A stretch of 64,000 bases of DNA from Selaginella tamariscina (Eukaryota; Streptophyta; Lycopodiopsida; Selaginellales; Selaginellaceae), in NCBI GenBank assembly GCA_003024785.1, contig PUQB01000152.1, positions 248,001 to 312,000 of the forward strand, written 5' to 3'. Positions 12,080-24,101 of the stretch are shown here, piece after piece; within the stretch, counting starts at the first letter, position 1; each line of letters begins with the position of its first letter. The notes under the pieces were generated by a model. The model did no database searches, was not told the DNA's origin, and worked only from the letters and a program-made list of their open reading frames with translations. A program made the position numbers and the translations under genes.

Positions 12080-13420
12080 TCCCGTCCAGACTACAACCTG
12101 TTCCATACAGGATGGACTCCTGTACCGGGAAGGTCTCCTGTACGTTCCTGTTGGTGTTTGCAGGACTCGTGTGGTACAGGATTGTCATGATACCCCGGCT
12201 ACAGGACATTTTGGTGTGGCCAAGACAGTTGAGTTGGTGACTCGCAACTATTGGTGGCCTGGGTTGCGAGGTTTTGTGGAAAGGTTTGTACGGAGTTGTG
12301 ACACCTGCAACAGGTCGAAGATGCCTCGTCATGCACCTCTGGTCTTCTTCGTCCTCTTCCTGTTCCTTCTGCTCCTTGGAGATCCATTTCTATGGATTTC
12401 CTCACAGATCTTCCTCCTTCTCGGGATTCGATGCAGTTCTTGTGGTGGTTGACCGTTTCACCAAAGCAGGCTCTTTCCTACCCTGCAACAAGACAGCTAC
12501 AGGTCAGACAACTGCGAGTTGGTGATCCGAGTGTTCCGACATCATGGTCTTCCTGAGAGCATTGTTTCCGATCGAGGTCCACAATTCATGTCCAAGTTTT
12601 GGCGAGAGCTTCTTCGGAGTCTACAGGTTAAAGCGGATCTTTCTTCAGGATATCACCCGCAAACTGATGGGCAGTCAGAACGCACAATTCAGATATCTTC
12701 GTTGCTTCATCAGTTACCAACAGGATAATTGGTTGGACCTTCTTCCTATGGCGGAGTTTGCCTACAACAACTCCATTCACGCATCTACAGGCCAGACACC
12801 TTTCTTTGCTCTTACAGGCCACCATCCACGTTTTGACTTTGCTCCTCCGCTTCTCCTTCTTCCGCTCCTGCAGTACAGGATCGTCTCAGCATCTTCGCAG
12901 GTACAGGATGATCTCCAGGTTCATCTTCAGCAGGCACAGGAACGTACAAGCATCATGCTGATGCTCACCGTCACGGCACCTGCATACAAGATTGGTGATC
13001 TCGTGTGGCTTCTTCGTCGACACATTCGCACCAACAGGCCTTCTTCTAAGTTGGATTTTCAACGATTGGGCCCTTACAGGATCGTGGCGGAGGTAAATCC
13101 TGTAGCTTTCCGACTCGAGTTACCATCACGGTGAAACTTCATCCTGTGTTTCACACCTCCTTGTTGGAGCCGTATCATCCTTCTTCTCTTCCTGGTCGTG
13201 CTTCTTCTCCTCCCCCTCCTGTGGTCATTGCTGGTGAACCTGAGTACGAAGTTGCAGCCATCCTTGATTCTCGTCTTCATCGCCGCCAACTTCAATACTT
13301 GGTGGATTGGAAAGGTTATTTGCCTACCGATCGCACTTGGGAACCTGCATCCAACTTACTCCATGCTTCTTCCAAAGTTGCTGCCTTCCATCGGCATTAT
13401 CCTGCTAAACCAGGTCCTAG
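12080..13420 (+). pseudogene. A2 integrase and chromodomain region (fossil)
   Basis: Integrase signs are a zinc-binding H-H-C-C region ([19 protein letters not shown]), [15 protein letters not shown] (second catalytic Asp) and [12 protein letters not shown] (catalytic Glu). A chromodomain follows at about 13240-13410 (LQYLVDWKGYLPTDRTWEP), which places the family among chromoviruses. The chromodomain is known in this group to steer integration towards marked chromatin. Confidence 0.9.
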
Positions 13421-13437
13421 ACTCGTGGAACTCGTCC

Positions 13438-13452
13438 TTAGGGAGGAGGTGC
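13438..13452 (+). other. Polypurine tract of A2
   Basis: TTAGGGAGGAGGTGC directly before the 3' LTR, the expected plus-strand primer of LTR elements. The same tract borders the 3' LTRs of A1, B and D. Confidence 0.75.
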
Positions 13453-14083
13453 TGTCACAACGATACAGGATACGTCCATACAGGATACATCAGAATGCAG
13501 GATACAGTGCTGTGATACAGGATACAGAATTCCGATACAGGATACATGATGCAGGATTTCAGATACGGATACGGGTTACAGGATATGCCTGCAGGATATT
13601 CCTACAGGATATACCTATAGGATATTCTATAGGATATGCCTATAGGATATGCTACAGGATATGCTTTAAAGGATAAGGGACACTATTCTTAGCTCATGAC
13701 TAGATTAGATTCATGACTAGATTAGACTCATGACCAGATTAGCTTGGAGTTGTGAGCATAAAAGCTCCGACCTAATTGTTGTACAATCAGTTACTATCAA
13801 CACCAGTCTTTCTACGATCATTCTTGTTCTTGTCTTGTTCGTGTCTTGCTCCTTGCCTCCTGCTCTTGTCTGTTCTTGGATCCTGTCTTGTTCCTATCTT
13901 GTTCCTGGATCCTGTCTGCGCTTTCCTGTCTTGCTTCGGATCCTATCCTGTCCTGTCCTGCTCCTGGATCCGTCCTTTCTTGTCTATTCCTAGTTCCTGT
14001 CCTGCTTCGGTCCTGTTCCTGAGTTAAGCCTTCCTATTCTCGGAATCCTACTCACTTTCTGGTTCCTGGATCGTGGCTTAACA
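13453..14083 (+). repeat. 3' LTR of A2
   Basis: 631 bases, TGTCACAA to GGCTTAACA. It is about 96 bases longer than the 5' copy, mainly from extra TACAGGATA-type units near its beginning and a duplicated CATGACTAGATTAGA segment (about 13696-13735). TATA-like CATAAAAG lies at 13757-13764 and CAGTTACTATCAA at 13788-13800. Confidence 0.9.
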
Positions 14084-16726
14084 GTCATGAGCCGCCTAGT
14101 CCTTGGAGAAAATCAAAATGTCATCAAGGGTAGATTACCAGAAAACTAGTCCAAGAAGTCACGGAAGATGTTCATTCACCATGTTTTAGAACACGGCTGG
14201 GCATTGGTATTCCGAAAGCATCACCGTGTTACTCGAAGTGTCCATACCTTGTACGAAAGGTAGTCTTCCACTTCATCACCTAGATGAATTCGTACAAGAT
14301 TGTAAGCCCCTCGTAAGCGATCTTCGCGAACACCTTTGCTCCTTGCAGCTGATCGAGAAATTCCGAGATCAATGGCAACGGGTATCGGTTCGACTTGATT
14401 TAAACCTTTGTAGTCCACAACCAAACGTAAATTCCCATCTTTCTTTTTGACAAAGAAGGATAGGTGCTCCTGCAAGGGACTTTGAGTAACGAATGAAGCC
14501 GGATGCCAAGTTTTCCTCGATGTACTGACGAAGAACCTCCAATTCTGTAGTGATAGTGCATAAATCGATCTGAACAGTGGAGTCTTTCCTTCTGCAAGAT
14601 CAATAGGACAATCATAGACCTGTTGAACAGAAGAACTGTAGCCTTGTGCTTGTCAAAAACGTCTTTGAAAGGAGTGATACTTGGATGGCAGAAGAAGGAA
14701 GAGAAGAAGAAGGAACAGAGAAGGAGTTTGAAAATAGGGAGTCAGATCAGGAAAGGTAAAAGAGGACGTAGGAGTTACTTGGAAGGCAAAAAGATGAAAA
14801 GGAGAAGGATCAGTGGCAAGTTCATGCATGGTAGTGGTAAGAACTCGGAGAGGAGAAGGAGGGGAGCTGTGATTGAAAAAAAGGAAGGATCTTGAGGGGT
14901 GGAACAGAAGAACAGTAATGAAAAGAGACGGATTGGGAGAAAACATGTGTGGATGTAATAAGTGTACATGATTGTAAGAATCCTGTACAGAAGTCCGTGG
15001 ATGCATAGGAGTAGGAGAGCTTGTGAGTGTGCTGACGAACCAATAGGAGGTGGATTCTGTTGAGGAGGAATCTTCGACACTGATACAGGATTGAAGAACC
15101 CTGTACAGGAATCTGTGAACTTACAGGAGTGGAGAGAGCTTGCGGATGTGCTGAGGAACTGACATGAGGTGAATTCTGTCAAGGAGGAAGTCTTCAACAC
15201 TGATACAGGAACATGCACAGTCATTCTGTAGCTTGTACTGCCTCAGACACTAAGGATGTATCCTGCACACAGGAAGGTACATGATTGATCCTAGTTGCCA
15301 GAGAGGAAAACGTGAGCATCCTAGACCTCCAATCAATATGAGGATTTGCAACAACGAACTATGGCATGCTCAAAATGATAGGAGTCGACCGATTGATTCA
15401 AGTTGAAGGAAATCGAACAGTTTGAATGCACCATGACTGCAAAGAGAGGTTTGGTTAGCATGGGTAACTGCGCCAAAAGCAATCAGACGACCATCGGCCA
15501 CTTCTACAGGAACTGCACGCTTCAACTTCACCACCTGGAATGCTATGTTGAATTGCAAAAGTGTCATCCATGAAGCATGCATTTGCACCAGTGTCTAACA
15601 GTGTAAACTCCTTGAGCTCTCGATTATTGAGATAAATGTGTACAGGAAACTTGAGTGATGGAATGTATGAGCAGCACTAATGGAGCTTGCACCTACATCC
15701 AACTTCGTGGCTCCTAGACGAAGTGAACATTGAAGTTTTTCGATTGAACTTCAACTTTAACTTTACGCGTCTTGAACTTCCTGGCTTAATAGGACATTCC
15801 ACCGCCTTGTGTCCTGCTTCAGCACAATACAAACATAGATTCTCACTGCGGCGACGTTACTTCTCAGCAGCGAAAAGTGAGCCACACTTGTATTTCTCAA
15901 CCTCCATAGGAACTACTCCAGAAGGTGTCGCAGGAGTATGTACCACATTTGCTGGATTGATTTGCAGGAATTGTTGTTGCAGCGAACGGCCTGTTGCATG
16001 ATCTCCGCTAATGTTTGAGCATTCGGTAACGTAAGGAGAAGATCCTTCACATCATCCCCTCAACCCAAAATGGAAGTGTTCAATCAATGCAGTCTCGTCC
16101 ATGGAATGTTCATGCAAAGTTGCTGAAATTCGGATGCATAAACAGAAGTTGGTCGAGATCCTTGTGTGAGCTTTTGTAACTTCGTGCATGCGAACGGTAC
16201 TTATCGGGATTTCCAAAGCAAGCTTCAAAGGCAGCCACAAAACCTTCAAAGTCTTCCATCAATGGGGTCACGCTCCAACAAAGGGGCAACCCCAAGCTCG
16301 TGGAGATCCAACTAGTAGGATGCTAAAAGGTCAACCTTTTGTGCATTAGTCGAGGAGCGGCATGCATGCGGATCAAAAGCCTAATCTGATTTAAGAACCC
16401 TTGGAAATCAGCACAATTACCATTGAACTTTTCGGTATGCTGATCTTCGGCTCCGAAGAAGTGTTCGATGAAGAGAAAACCACGGATGCTTAAGAGAGAG
16501 CCTACGCAACAGCCTTGGAGGATGCATCACTAGCTACATGCGCCGCGTTGGTGGAACCTTGCAAATTTATGACCACTTGGTGCAAAGTGGCTAGTTCATG
16601 AAGCAATATTTGGTACTCGTGTTGAAATTGCTCAAAATCGGCCATGATCTATGAAAAAAAAAAGAGGAAAACGAAGGAGAAGAATCAACGAAAAAAAAGT
16701 AGCTAAAAATTGGAAAGTTATGAAAG

Positions 16727-16739
16727 CAGTTACTATCAA
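16727..16739 (-). promoter_or_regulatory. Putative self-primer binding site of A1
   Basis: Plus-strand CAGTTACTATCAA, two bases inside the 5' LTR boundary. It is the exact reverse complement of TTGATAGTAACTG at 16936-16948 within the LTR. No tRNA-type TGG primer site is seen next to the LTR. Confidence 0.6.
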
Positions 16740-16741
16740 AC

Positions 16742-17177
16742 TGTCAAACCACGATCCAGGAACAAGGAAGTGAGCAGGATTCCGAGAACAAGGAAGTTTG
16801 ACTCAAAAGCAGGACAAGGAGCAGGACATGGAGCAAGACAGGAACTAGGAACCAGGAACAAGACAAGAGCAGGAATTAAGGAGCAAGACAAGACAAGAAC
16901 AAGACAAGACAAAATTGATCGTAGAAAGACTAGTGTTGATAGTAACTGATTGTACAAGAATTAAGTCGGAGCTTTTATGCTCACAACTCCAAGCTAATCT
17001 GGTCATGAGCTAAAAATAGTGACCTTATCCTTAGGCATATCCTGTAGTATATTCTATAGACATATCATGTAGGAATATCCTATAGGTATATCCTTTAGGA
17101 ATATCCTGTAGGTATATCCTATAAGCATATCCTGTAACCCGTATCCTGTATCCTGCATCCTGTATCAGGTCGTGACA
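16742..17177 (-). repeat. 5' LTR of A1
   Basis: 436 bases with TGTCA at 16742 and TGACA at 17177, forming the inverted ends typical of this family. It holds a TATA-like box (plus-strand TTTTATGC near 16973) and the start-region copy of the 13-base primer word at 16936-16948. Confidence 0.85.
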
Positions 17178-17249
17178 CTCCTTAGTTTATGATAGCAAGA
17201 ACTTGATGTATGCATAAAAACGCTATAATAAACACTTAATTAAGGGAAG

Positions 17250-17393
17250 CGTAAGATTCATGTGTACAGCTGCATGTGCACATACTATTATTAGTGTAGT
17301 GTGTTTTGATAGCCATCAGATTGGTTTCCTATATATAAGTTAGGGTTGTTGGACTAATGGGATATACACATTTCTATATTCCGAGCTCTCACA
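17250..17393 (+). repeat. 5' LTR of element C
   Basis: 144 bases matching 27610-27769 through the shared CATGTGTACRG...TGCACATACTATTA, TATATAAGTTAGG (TATA box) and CCGAGCTCTCACA end. Confidence 0.8.
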
Positions 17394-17957
17394 TTGGTGG
17401 AGGTGAGGGGCACCTTAAATTGTCTTTACGGAGCACTCGGATTTGTGTTTTTTTATTGATCTTCTTTGTCTTCTTAAGATCTAGCTTTTTCATTATTTAG
17501 ATCTATTCTTTCCTTGTAAATTTTGTCCTTTCTTCTTTTTTTGTTTATGAATGCACAACATGTAAATCCTTTATCTGTGGAGCAACTACTTATGTATTAT
17601 TAGATGCCATGTGGATGCAACTAAACAATTACTCTTAGTTGATGGCGGCATTCATAACCTATGATGCTCCTTCTCCTGTTCTTGTTACAAATCCTCATGT
17701 CCGGCCAGATTTCTTTCGTGGACGTCCTAGAGATAATGTGTATCAATGGTTTGATCACTTCACCGTGGTCGCCACATATCATTCATGAGACGATGCTCAA
17801 TGTTTGCGTGAGTTTCCTACTTGTCTTCAAGGGACGGTGTTGTAATGGTACAATGGTCTGGACATTGCAACTTGTGGGGATTGGTGTATTTTTTCAGAGA
17901 TCTTCAAATGTGCATTTGGGCATGCAAACGACTGTGACCATGCTTTTCAACAGTTAC

Positions 17958-18556
17958 TGTCAAGCCACGATCCAATTGTCAAGCCACGATCCAGTTGTCA
18001 AGCCACGATCTAGTAACCAGGAAGAGAGCAGGATTCCAAGAATAGGAAGGCTTGACTCAGGAACAGGACCGAGAGCAGGACGGAACTAGGAACAGGAACA
18101 GGACGGATCCAGGAGCAAGACAGGATCAGGATAGGATCCGAAGCAAGACAGGATCCAGGAGCAAGACAGGAAACAGAGCGAGACAGGAGAAGGACAGGAA
18201 ACAAGACAAGAACAAGACAAGACGAGATTGATCGTAGTAAGACTGGTGTTGATAGTAACTGATTGTACAACAATTAGGTCGGAGCTTTTATGCTCACAAC
18301 TCCAAGAGCTAATCTAGGCATGAGTGCTAAAAGTGGTTGCATGCATGCAAAGGATAAGATGAGTCCACATGTCCCTTATCCTCTAGGCATATCCTGTGGC
18401 ATATCCTGTAGGAATATCCTGTGGCAATCCTATAGGAATCCTGTGGTATCCTGTAGGAAATCCTGCAACCCATATCCTGTATCCGGAATCCTGTAGGAAA
18501 GTCCTGCAACCCATGTCCTGTATCCGGAATCCTGTATTCTGTATCGGGTCGTGACA
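17958..18556 (-). repeat. 3' LTR of B with triplicated outer end
   Basis: Ends in TGACA at 18556. At the outer end the terminal word TGTCAAGCCACGATCCA occurs three times at a 19-base period (17958, 17977, 17996), whereas the other LTR has it once. Confidence 0.9.
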
Positions 18557-21500
18557 GCACCTCCTCCCTAAAGACGAGTTCCACGAGTCTTGGGACCTGG
18601 TTTAGCAGGATAATGCCGATGGAAGGCAGCAACCTTGGAAGAAGCATGGAGTAAGTTGGATGCAGGTTCCCAAGTGCGATCAGTAGGCATACCCTTTCCA
18701 ATCCACCAAGTATTGGAGTTGGTGACGATGAAGACGAGATCAAGGATGGCTGCAACTTCGTACTCAGGTTCAGTGTCAATGACCACAGGAGGGGGAGGAG
18801 AAGAAACACGACCGGGAAGAGAAGAAGGATGATACGGCTCCAACAAGAGGTGTGAAACACAGGATGAAGTTTCACCGTGGATGGTAACTCGAGTCGGAAA
18901 GCTACAGGATTTACCTCCGCCACGATCCTGTAAGGGCCCAATCGTTGAAAATCCAACTTAGAAGAAGGCCTGTTGGTGCGAATGTGTCGACGAAGAAGCC
19001 ACACGAGATCACCAATCTTGTATGCAGGTGCCGGCTGACGGTGAGCATCAGCATGATGCTTGTATCGTTCCTGTGCCTTGAAGATGAACCTGGAGATCAT
19101 CCTGTACCTGCCGAAGATGCTGAAGACGATCCTGTACTGCAGGAGCGGAAGAAGGAGAAGCGGAGGAGCAAAGTCAAAACGTGGATGGTGGCCTGTAAGA
19201 GCAAAGAAAGGTGTCTGTCCTGTAGATGCGTGATGGAGTTGTTGTAGGCAAACTCCGCCATTGGAAGAGGTCCAACCAGTTGTCCTGCTGGTAACTGATG
19301 AAGCAACGAAGATACTGTTCTAAGGTCTGAATTGTGCGTTCGGACTGCCCATCGGTTTGTGGGTGATATCCTGAAGAAAGATCCGCTTTGACCTGTAGAC
19401 TCCGAAGAAGCTCTCGCCAAAACTTGGACATGAATTGTGGACCTCGATCGGAAACAATGCTCTCAGGAAGACCATGATGTCGGAACACCTCGCGGATCAC
19501 CAACTCGGCAGTTGTCTGACCTGTAGCTGTCTTGTTGCAGGGTAGGAAATGAGCCTGCTTGGTGAAACGGTCAACCACCACAAGAACTGCATCAAATCCA
19601 CGAGAAGGAGGAAGATCTGTGAGGAAATCCATAGAAATGGATCTCCAAGGAGCAGAAGGAACAGGAAGAGGACGAAGAAGACCAGAGGGTGCATGATGAG
19701 GCATCTTCGACCTGCTACAAGTGTCACAACTCCGTACAAACCTCTCCACAAAACCTCGCAACCCAGGCCACCAATAGTTGCGAGTCACCAACTCCACTGT
19801 CTTGGCCACACCAAAATGTCCTGTAGCCGGGGTATCATGACAATCCTGTACCACACGAGTCCTGAAATACCAACAGGAACGTACAGGAGACCTTCCCGGT
19901 ACAGGAGTCCATCCTGTATGGTGAACAGGTTGTAGTCTGGACGGGAACTGGAGGAAGAGGAACTTGCAACGTCAGGATGAATGTGTGAGAACACATTCTT
20001 TGCCAAGTCGTCTGTAGCCAACTGCGAACGGACGTCCTGTAGGAGTGTTGAATTTGCTGGAGCCTGATGAACCTGCAGTGCCGCAAGCCGGAACGATCAG
20101 GACCCAACAACACTTGCCTTTGACAGTCAAATGCAGGATCGCCCGGGCTTGGTGCAAGGTAAGAGCGCCTAGACAATGCGTCCGCCTTGCCATTCCGAAA
20201 ACCGGGCCTGTAGACGATGACGAAGTCAAAACGTGATAGGAACTCTGCCCACCTAGCCTGTCGCCGACTGAGAACGAGCCGTTTGAAAGTACTCCAGGTT
20301 CTTGTGATCCGTAAGAACTTGTACAGGATGTGCAGCACCTTCCAGGAAATGCCGCCACTCCTCAAACGAATCCACAATGGCCTTGAGTTCCTTGTCATGA
20401 ATCTCGTAGTTGATCTCCGCCGACAGGAACTTACGAGAGTGAAAAGCTACAGGATGAAGCAACTTGTCCTCTCCAACTTGCGATAGGACGGATCCTACTG
20501 CAAAATCCGAGGCATCTGCTTCAATGAAGAAAGGATGAGAAGGGTCAGGATGTGCTAAAATCGGAGCTGTCGTGAAACGTCCTTGAGTGTTGTGAACGCG
20601 TGTTCCGCCTTGTCGGACCAAGAGAAAAGTCCTGTGCGCTTGGTGAGTTCTGTGAGTGGAAGTACACGCTTGGAGAAGTCCTGTATGAACCGCCTGTAGA
20701 AGTTTGCAAAGCCAAGGAAACATTGTACATCTCGTACCGACTTGGGCCTCTCCCACTCCACGATGGTCTTCACCTTGTGCATGTCCATGGAAACGCCAGC
20801 AGGAGAGACGATGTAGCCCAAGAACTCCACCGAATCCCTATCGAAAAAACACTTCTCCAACTTCGCGTACAGGCCATGCTCGCGAAGCCGCTCTAAAACT
20901 AGTCGTACATGCTTGTCATGTGCCGCCTGGTCCTTGGAGAAAATCAAGATGTCGTCGAGGTAGATCACCACAAACTGGTCCAAGAAGTCACGAAAGATGT
21001 CGTTCACCATGTGTTGGAACACGGCTGGGGCATTGGTAAGGCCGAAAGGCATTACCGTGTACTCAAAATGTCCATACCTTGTACGAAAGGCAGTCTTCCA
21101 CTCATCGCTGGGACGAATCCGTACAAGGTTGTGGCCCTCGTAAGTCGATCTTCGTGAACACCTTTGCTCCTCGCAGCCGATCGAGAAGTTCCGGGATCAA
21201 TGGCAACGGGTACCGATTCCGAATGGTGACTTGATTCAAACCCCTGTAGTCCACAACCAAACGTAAACTCCCATCCTTCTTCTTGACAAAGAAGATAGGA
21301 CTCCTGCAGGGGACTTTGAGTGACGAATGAAGCCGGATGCCTCGATGTACTGACGAAGAACCTCCAACTCTGTGGGTGACAATGCATAAATCGGTCCGAA
21401 TGGTGGAGTCTTTCCTTCCGCAAGATCAATAGGACAGTCGTAGGACCTGTGAACAGGAAGAACTGCAGCCTTGTGCTTGTCAAAAACGTCCTTAAAGTCG

Positions 21501-23477
21501 TGGTACTTGGATGGTAGGGAAGAAGGAAGAAGAGAGGAGAAAAAAAAGGAGAGTCGGATACAGGAAAGGTAGAAGAGGACGTAGGAGTTACTTGAAAGGC
21601 AAAAAGGTGGAAAGGAGCAGGATCAGTGCGAGTTCATGCATGGTAGTGGTAAGAACTCGGAGAGGAGAAGGAGGGAGCTGTGACTGAAAAAGAGGAAGGA
21701 TCTTGGGGGTGGAACAGAAGCAGGGTAACAGAAAGAGCAGGATTGGAAAAAACCTGTGTGGGTGTTGATGAGTGTACAGGATTGGAAGAATCCTGTACAG
21801 GAGTCCGTGGTTGCGCAGAGTGGGAAAAGCCTGCGAATGTGCTGACGAATCAACAGGAGGTGGATCCTGTTGAGGAGGAACCTTCGACACTGATACAGGA
21901 TTGGAAGAACCCTGTACAGGACACCGCAAACTTACAGGAGTGGAGAGAGCCTGCGGATGTGCTGAGGAACTGACATGAGGTGAATCCTGTCGAGAGGAGT
22001 CTTCAACACTGGTACAGGAACAGGCACGGTCAATCCTGTAGCTTGTACTGCCTCAGATACTAAGGATGTATCCTGCACACAGGAAGGTACAGGATTGATC
22101 CTAGCTGTTGGAGAGGAAAACGTGAGCGTCCTAGACCTCCAGTCGATCTGCGGATTTGCAACAACGAACCATGGCATGCCCAAAATGATGGGAGTCGACC
22201 GAGTCTTGATCAAGTTGAAGGAAATTGAACAGTTGAATGTGCCATAAGGAGAGAGGTTCGGTAGCATGGGTAACTGCGCCGAAGCAATCAGACGCCCATC
22301 GGCCACCTCTACAGGAACTGCACGCTTCAACTTCACCACCGAAATGCCATGTTGAGTTGCAAACGTGTCATCCATGAAGCATGCATTTGCACCAGTGTCT
22401 AACAAGGCAAACTCCATGAGCTCTCGATTATTAAGATGAATGTGTACAGGAAACTTAAGTGATGGGATGGTATGAGCAGCACCAATGGAGCCTGCACCTA
22501 CGTCCAACTTCGCGGCTCCTAGACGAAGTGGACATTGGAGTTTTCCGACTGAACTTCAGCTTCAACTTCACGCGTCTTGAAGTTCCTGGCTTTAATAGGA
22601 CAATCTGCCACCTTGTGTCCTGCTCCACCACAATACAAGCACAGGTTCTCACTGCGACGACGTTGCTTCTCGCAGCGGAAAGAGAGCCACGCTTGGATTT
22701 CTCAACCTCCATAGGAACTACTCCAGAAGGTGGTGCAGGAACATGTACCACAGCTGCAGGATTGGTTTGCAGGAACTGCTGACGGGATCTTTCCTTACGA
22801 CGCTCGAACAAACGGTTGTCGCAACGAACAGCTTGTTGCATGATCTCTGTTAATGTTTGGGCATCTGATAATGTAAGGAGAAGTCATCCCTCAACCCAAA
22901 ACAGAAGTGTTCGACCAATGCATCCGTAACTTCGTGCATGCAGAATGGTACTTATCAGGATCTCCAAAACAGGCTTCAAAGGCAGCCACGAAATCTTCAA
23001 AATCAAATGGGTCGTCACGCTCCAGCAAGGGAGCAACCCAAGCCTGTGGAGATCCACTTAGTAAGGACGCCAAAAGACCCACCTTTTGAGCATCAATCGA
23101 GTAGCGCCGTGGTTGCATACGGATCAAGAGCCGGATCTGATTCAGGAAACCTTGGAAATCGGCACGATTGCCACTGAACTTCTCTGGCATGCTAACCTTC
23201 GGCTCCGAAGAAAAGTTCGATGAAGAGGGAATCACCGATGCCTGGGAGAGAGCCTGCGCAGCCGCCTGGAGGATGCATCAGCAGCTGCATGTGCCGCATT
23301 GGTGGAACCTTGCAGGTCAGTGACCACTTGGCACAAAGTGGCCAGCTCATGAAGTAACATTTGGTGCTCGCGTTGAAAGCGCTCAAAATCGGCCATGATC
23401 TAGGAAAAAAAAAAAAAGGAGGAAAATAAAGGAAAAGAATCAAGAAAAAGGTAGCTGGAAAATGGAAAATTATGAAG

Positions 23478-23490
23478 CAGTTACTATCAA
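23478..23490 (-). promoter_or_regulatory. Putative self-primer binding site of B
   Basis: Plus-strand CAGTTACTATCAA two bases inside the 5' LTR. It is the perfect reverse complement of 23764-23776 and of 18249-18261 in the two LTRs. Confidence 0.65.
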
Positions 23491-23492
23491 AC

Positions 23493-24101
23493 TGTCAAGC
23501 CACGATCTTAGTAACCAGGAAGAGAGCAGGATTCCAAGAACAGGAAGGCTTGACTCAGGAACAGGACCGAGAGTAGGACGGAACTAGGAACAGGAACAGG
23601 ACGGATCCAGGAGCAAGACAGGATCAGGATAGGATCCGGGAGCAAGACAGGATCCAGGAGCAGGACAGGATCCAGGAGCAGGATAGGAAACAAGAGCGAG
23701 ACAGGAGGAGGACAGGAAACAAGACAAGAAGACAAGACGAGATTGATCGTAGTAAGACTGGTGTTGATAGTAACTGATTGTACAACAATTAGGTCGGAGC
23801 TTTTATGCTCACAACTCCAAGAGCTAATCTAGGCATGAGTGCTAAAAGTGGTTGCATGCATGCAAAGGCTAAGATGAGTCCACATGTCCCTTATCCTTTA
23901 GGCATATCCTGTGGCATATCCTCTAGGCATATCATGTGGCATATCCTGTAGGAATATCCTGTGGCATATCATGTAGGAATATCCTGTGGCATATCTTGTA
24001 GGAATATCCTGCAACTGTATCCTGTGTCCGGAATCCTGGTAGGAATATCCTGTAGGAAAGTCCTGCAACCCATATCCTGTATCCTGTATCGGGTCGTGAC
24101 A
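23493..24101 (-). repeat. 5' LTR of B
   Basis: 609 bases, TGTCAAGCC to GTCGTGACA. It carries a U3 array of ATATCCTGTAGG/CATATCCTGTGG units (about 23900-24010), a minus-strand TATA-like GCATAAAA at 23801-23808 and the 13-base primer word TTGATAGTAACTG at 23764-23776. Confidence 0.9.

Larger units (their letters stand above)
7869..14083 (+). mobile_element. Ty3/gypsy chromovirus A2, nested in A1
   Basis: Fossil LTR retrotransposon, plus orientation, with both LTRs and flanked by GTCAT (7864-7868 and 14084-14088). Element A1 resumes on both sides. Order of parts: 5' LTR, leader, gag with a CCHC zinc knuckle, aspartic protease (DTGA), Pro/Ser-rich linker, reverse transcriptase (YLDD), RNase H, integrase (HHCC and D,D,E regions), chromodomain, polypurine tract, 3' LTR. 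It looks complete in outline but its frames are broken in roughly half a dozen or more places. Confidence 0.93.
5162..17177 (-). mobile_element. Ty3/gypsy chromovirus A1, broken, host of A2
   Basis: Fossil LTR retrotransposon in minus orientation. The 3' LTR lies at the left (5162-5535, outer end lost) and the 5' LTR at the right (16742-17177). From right to left: gag (about 16660-15690), aspartic protease, reverse transcriptase (about 14700-14089 and 7863-7500), RNase H, integrase (about 6800-5950) and a chromodomain tail (about 5790-5590). The body is split at 7868/14084 by element A2. The coding region carries many breaks and an excess of transition-type differences from B. The two LTRs differ clearly by eye, so it is older than A2. 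Confidence 0.9.
17958..24101 (-). mobile_element. Ty3/gypsy chromovirus B, nested in C
   Basis: Fossil chromovirus in minus orientation with long, closely similar LTRs (17958-18556 and 23493-24101). Flanks are GTTAC on the left and GCTAC on the right, a near-match target duplication. From right to left: gag (about 23400-22520), protease (about 22510-22040, LLDTGANACFMDD), linker, reverse transcriptase (about 21490-20560, YLDD), RNase H, integrase (about 19870-19000) and chromodomain (about 18800-18590). It is the least degraded copy in the window, though still broken in several places. Confidence 0.93.

Noticed and set aside
23900-24080. Regularly spaced short repeats that look CRISPR-like
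   Set aside because: Variable 10-14-base U3 units with no unique spacers, inside an LTR of a plant element.
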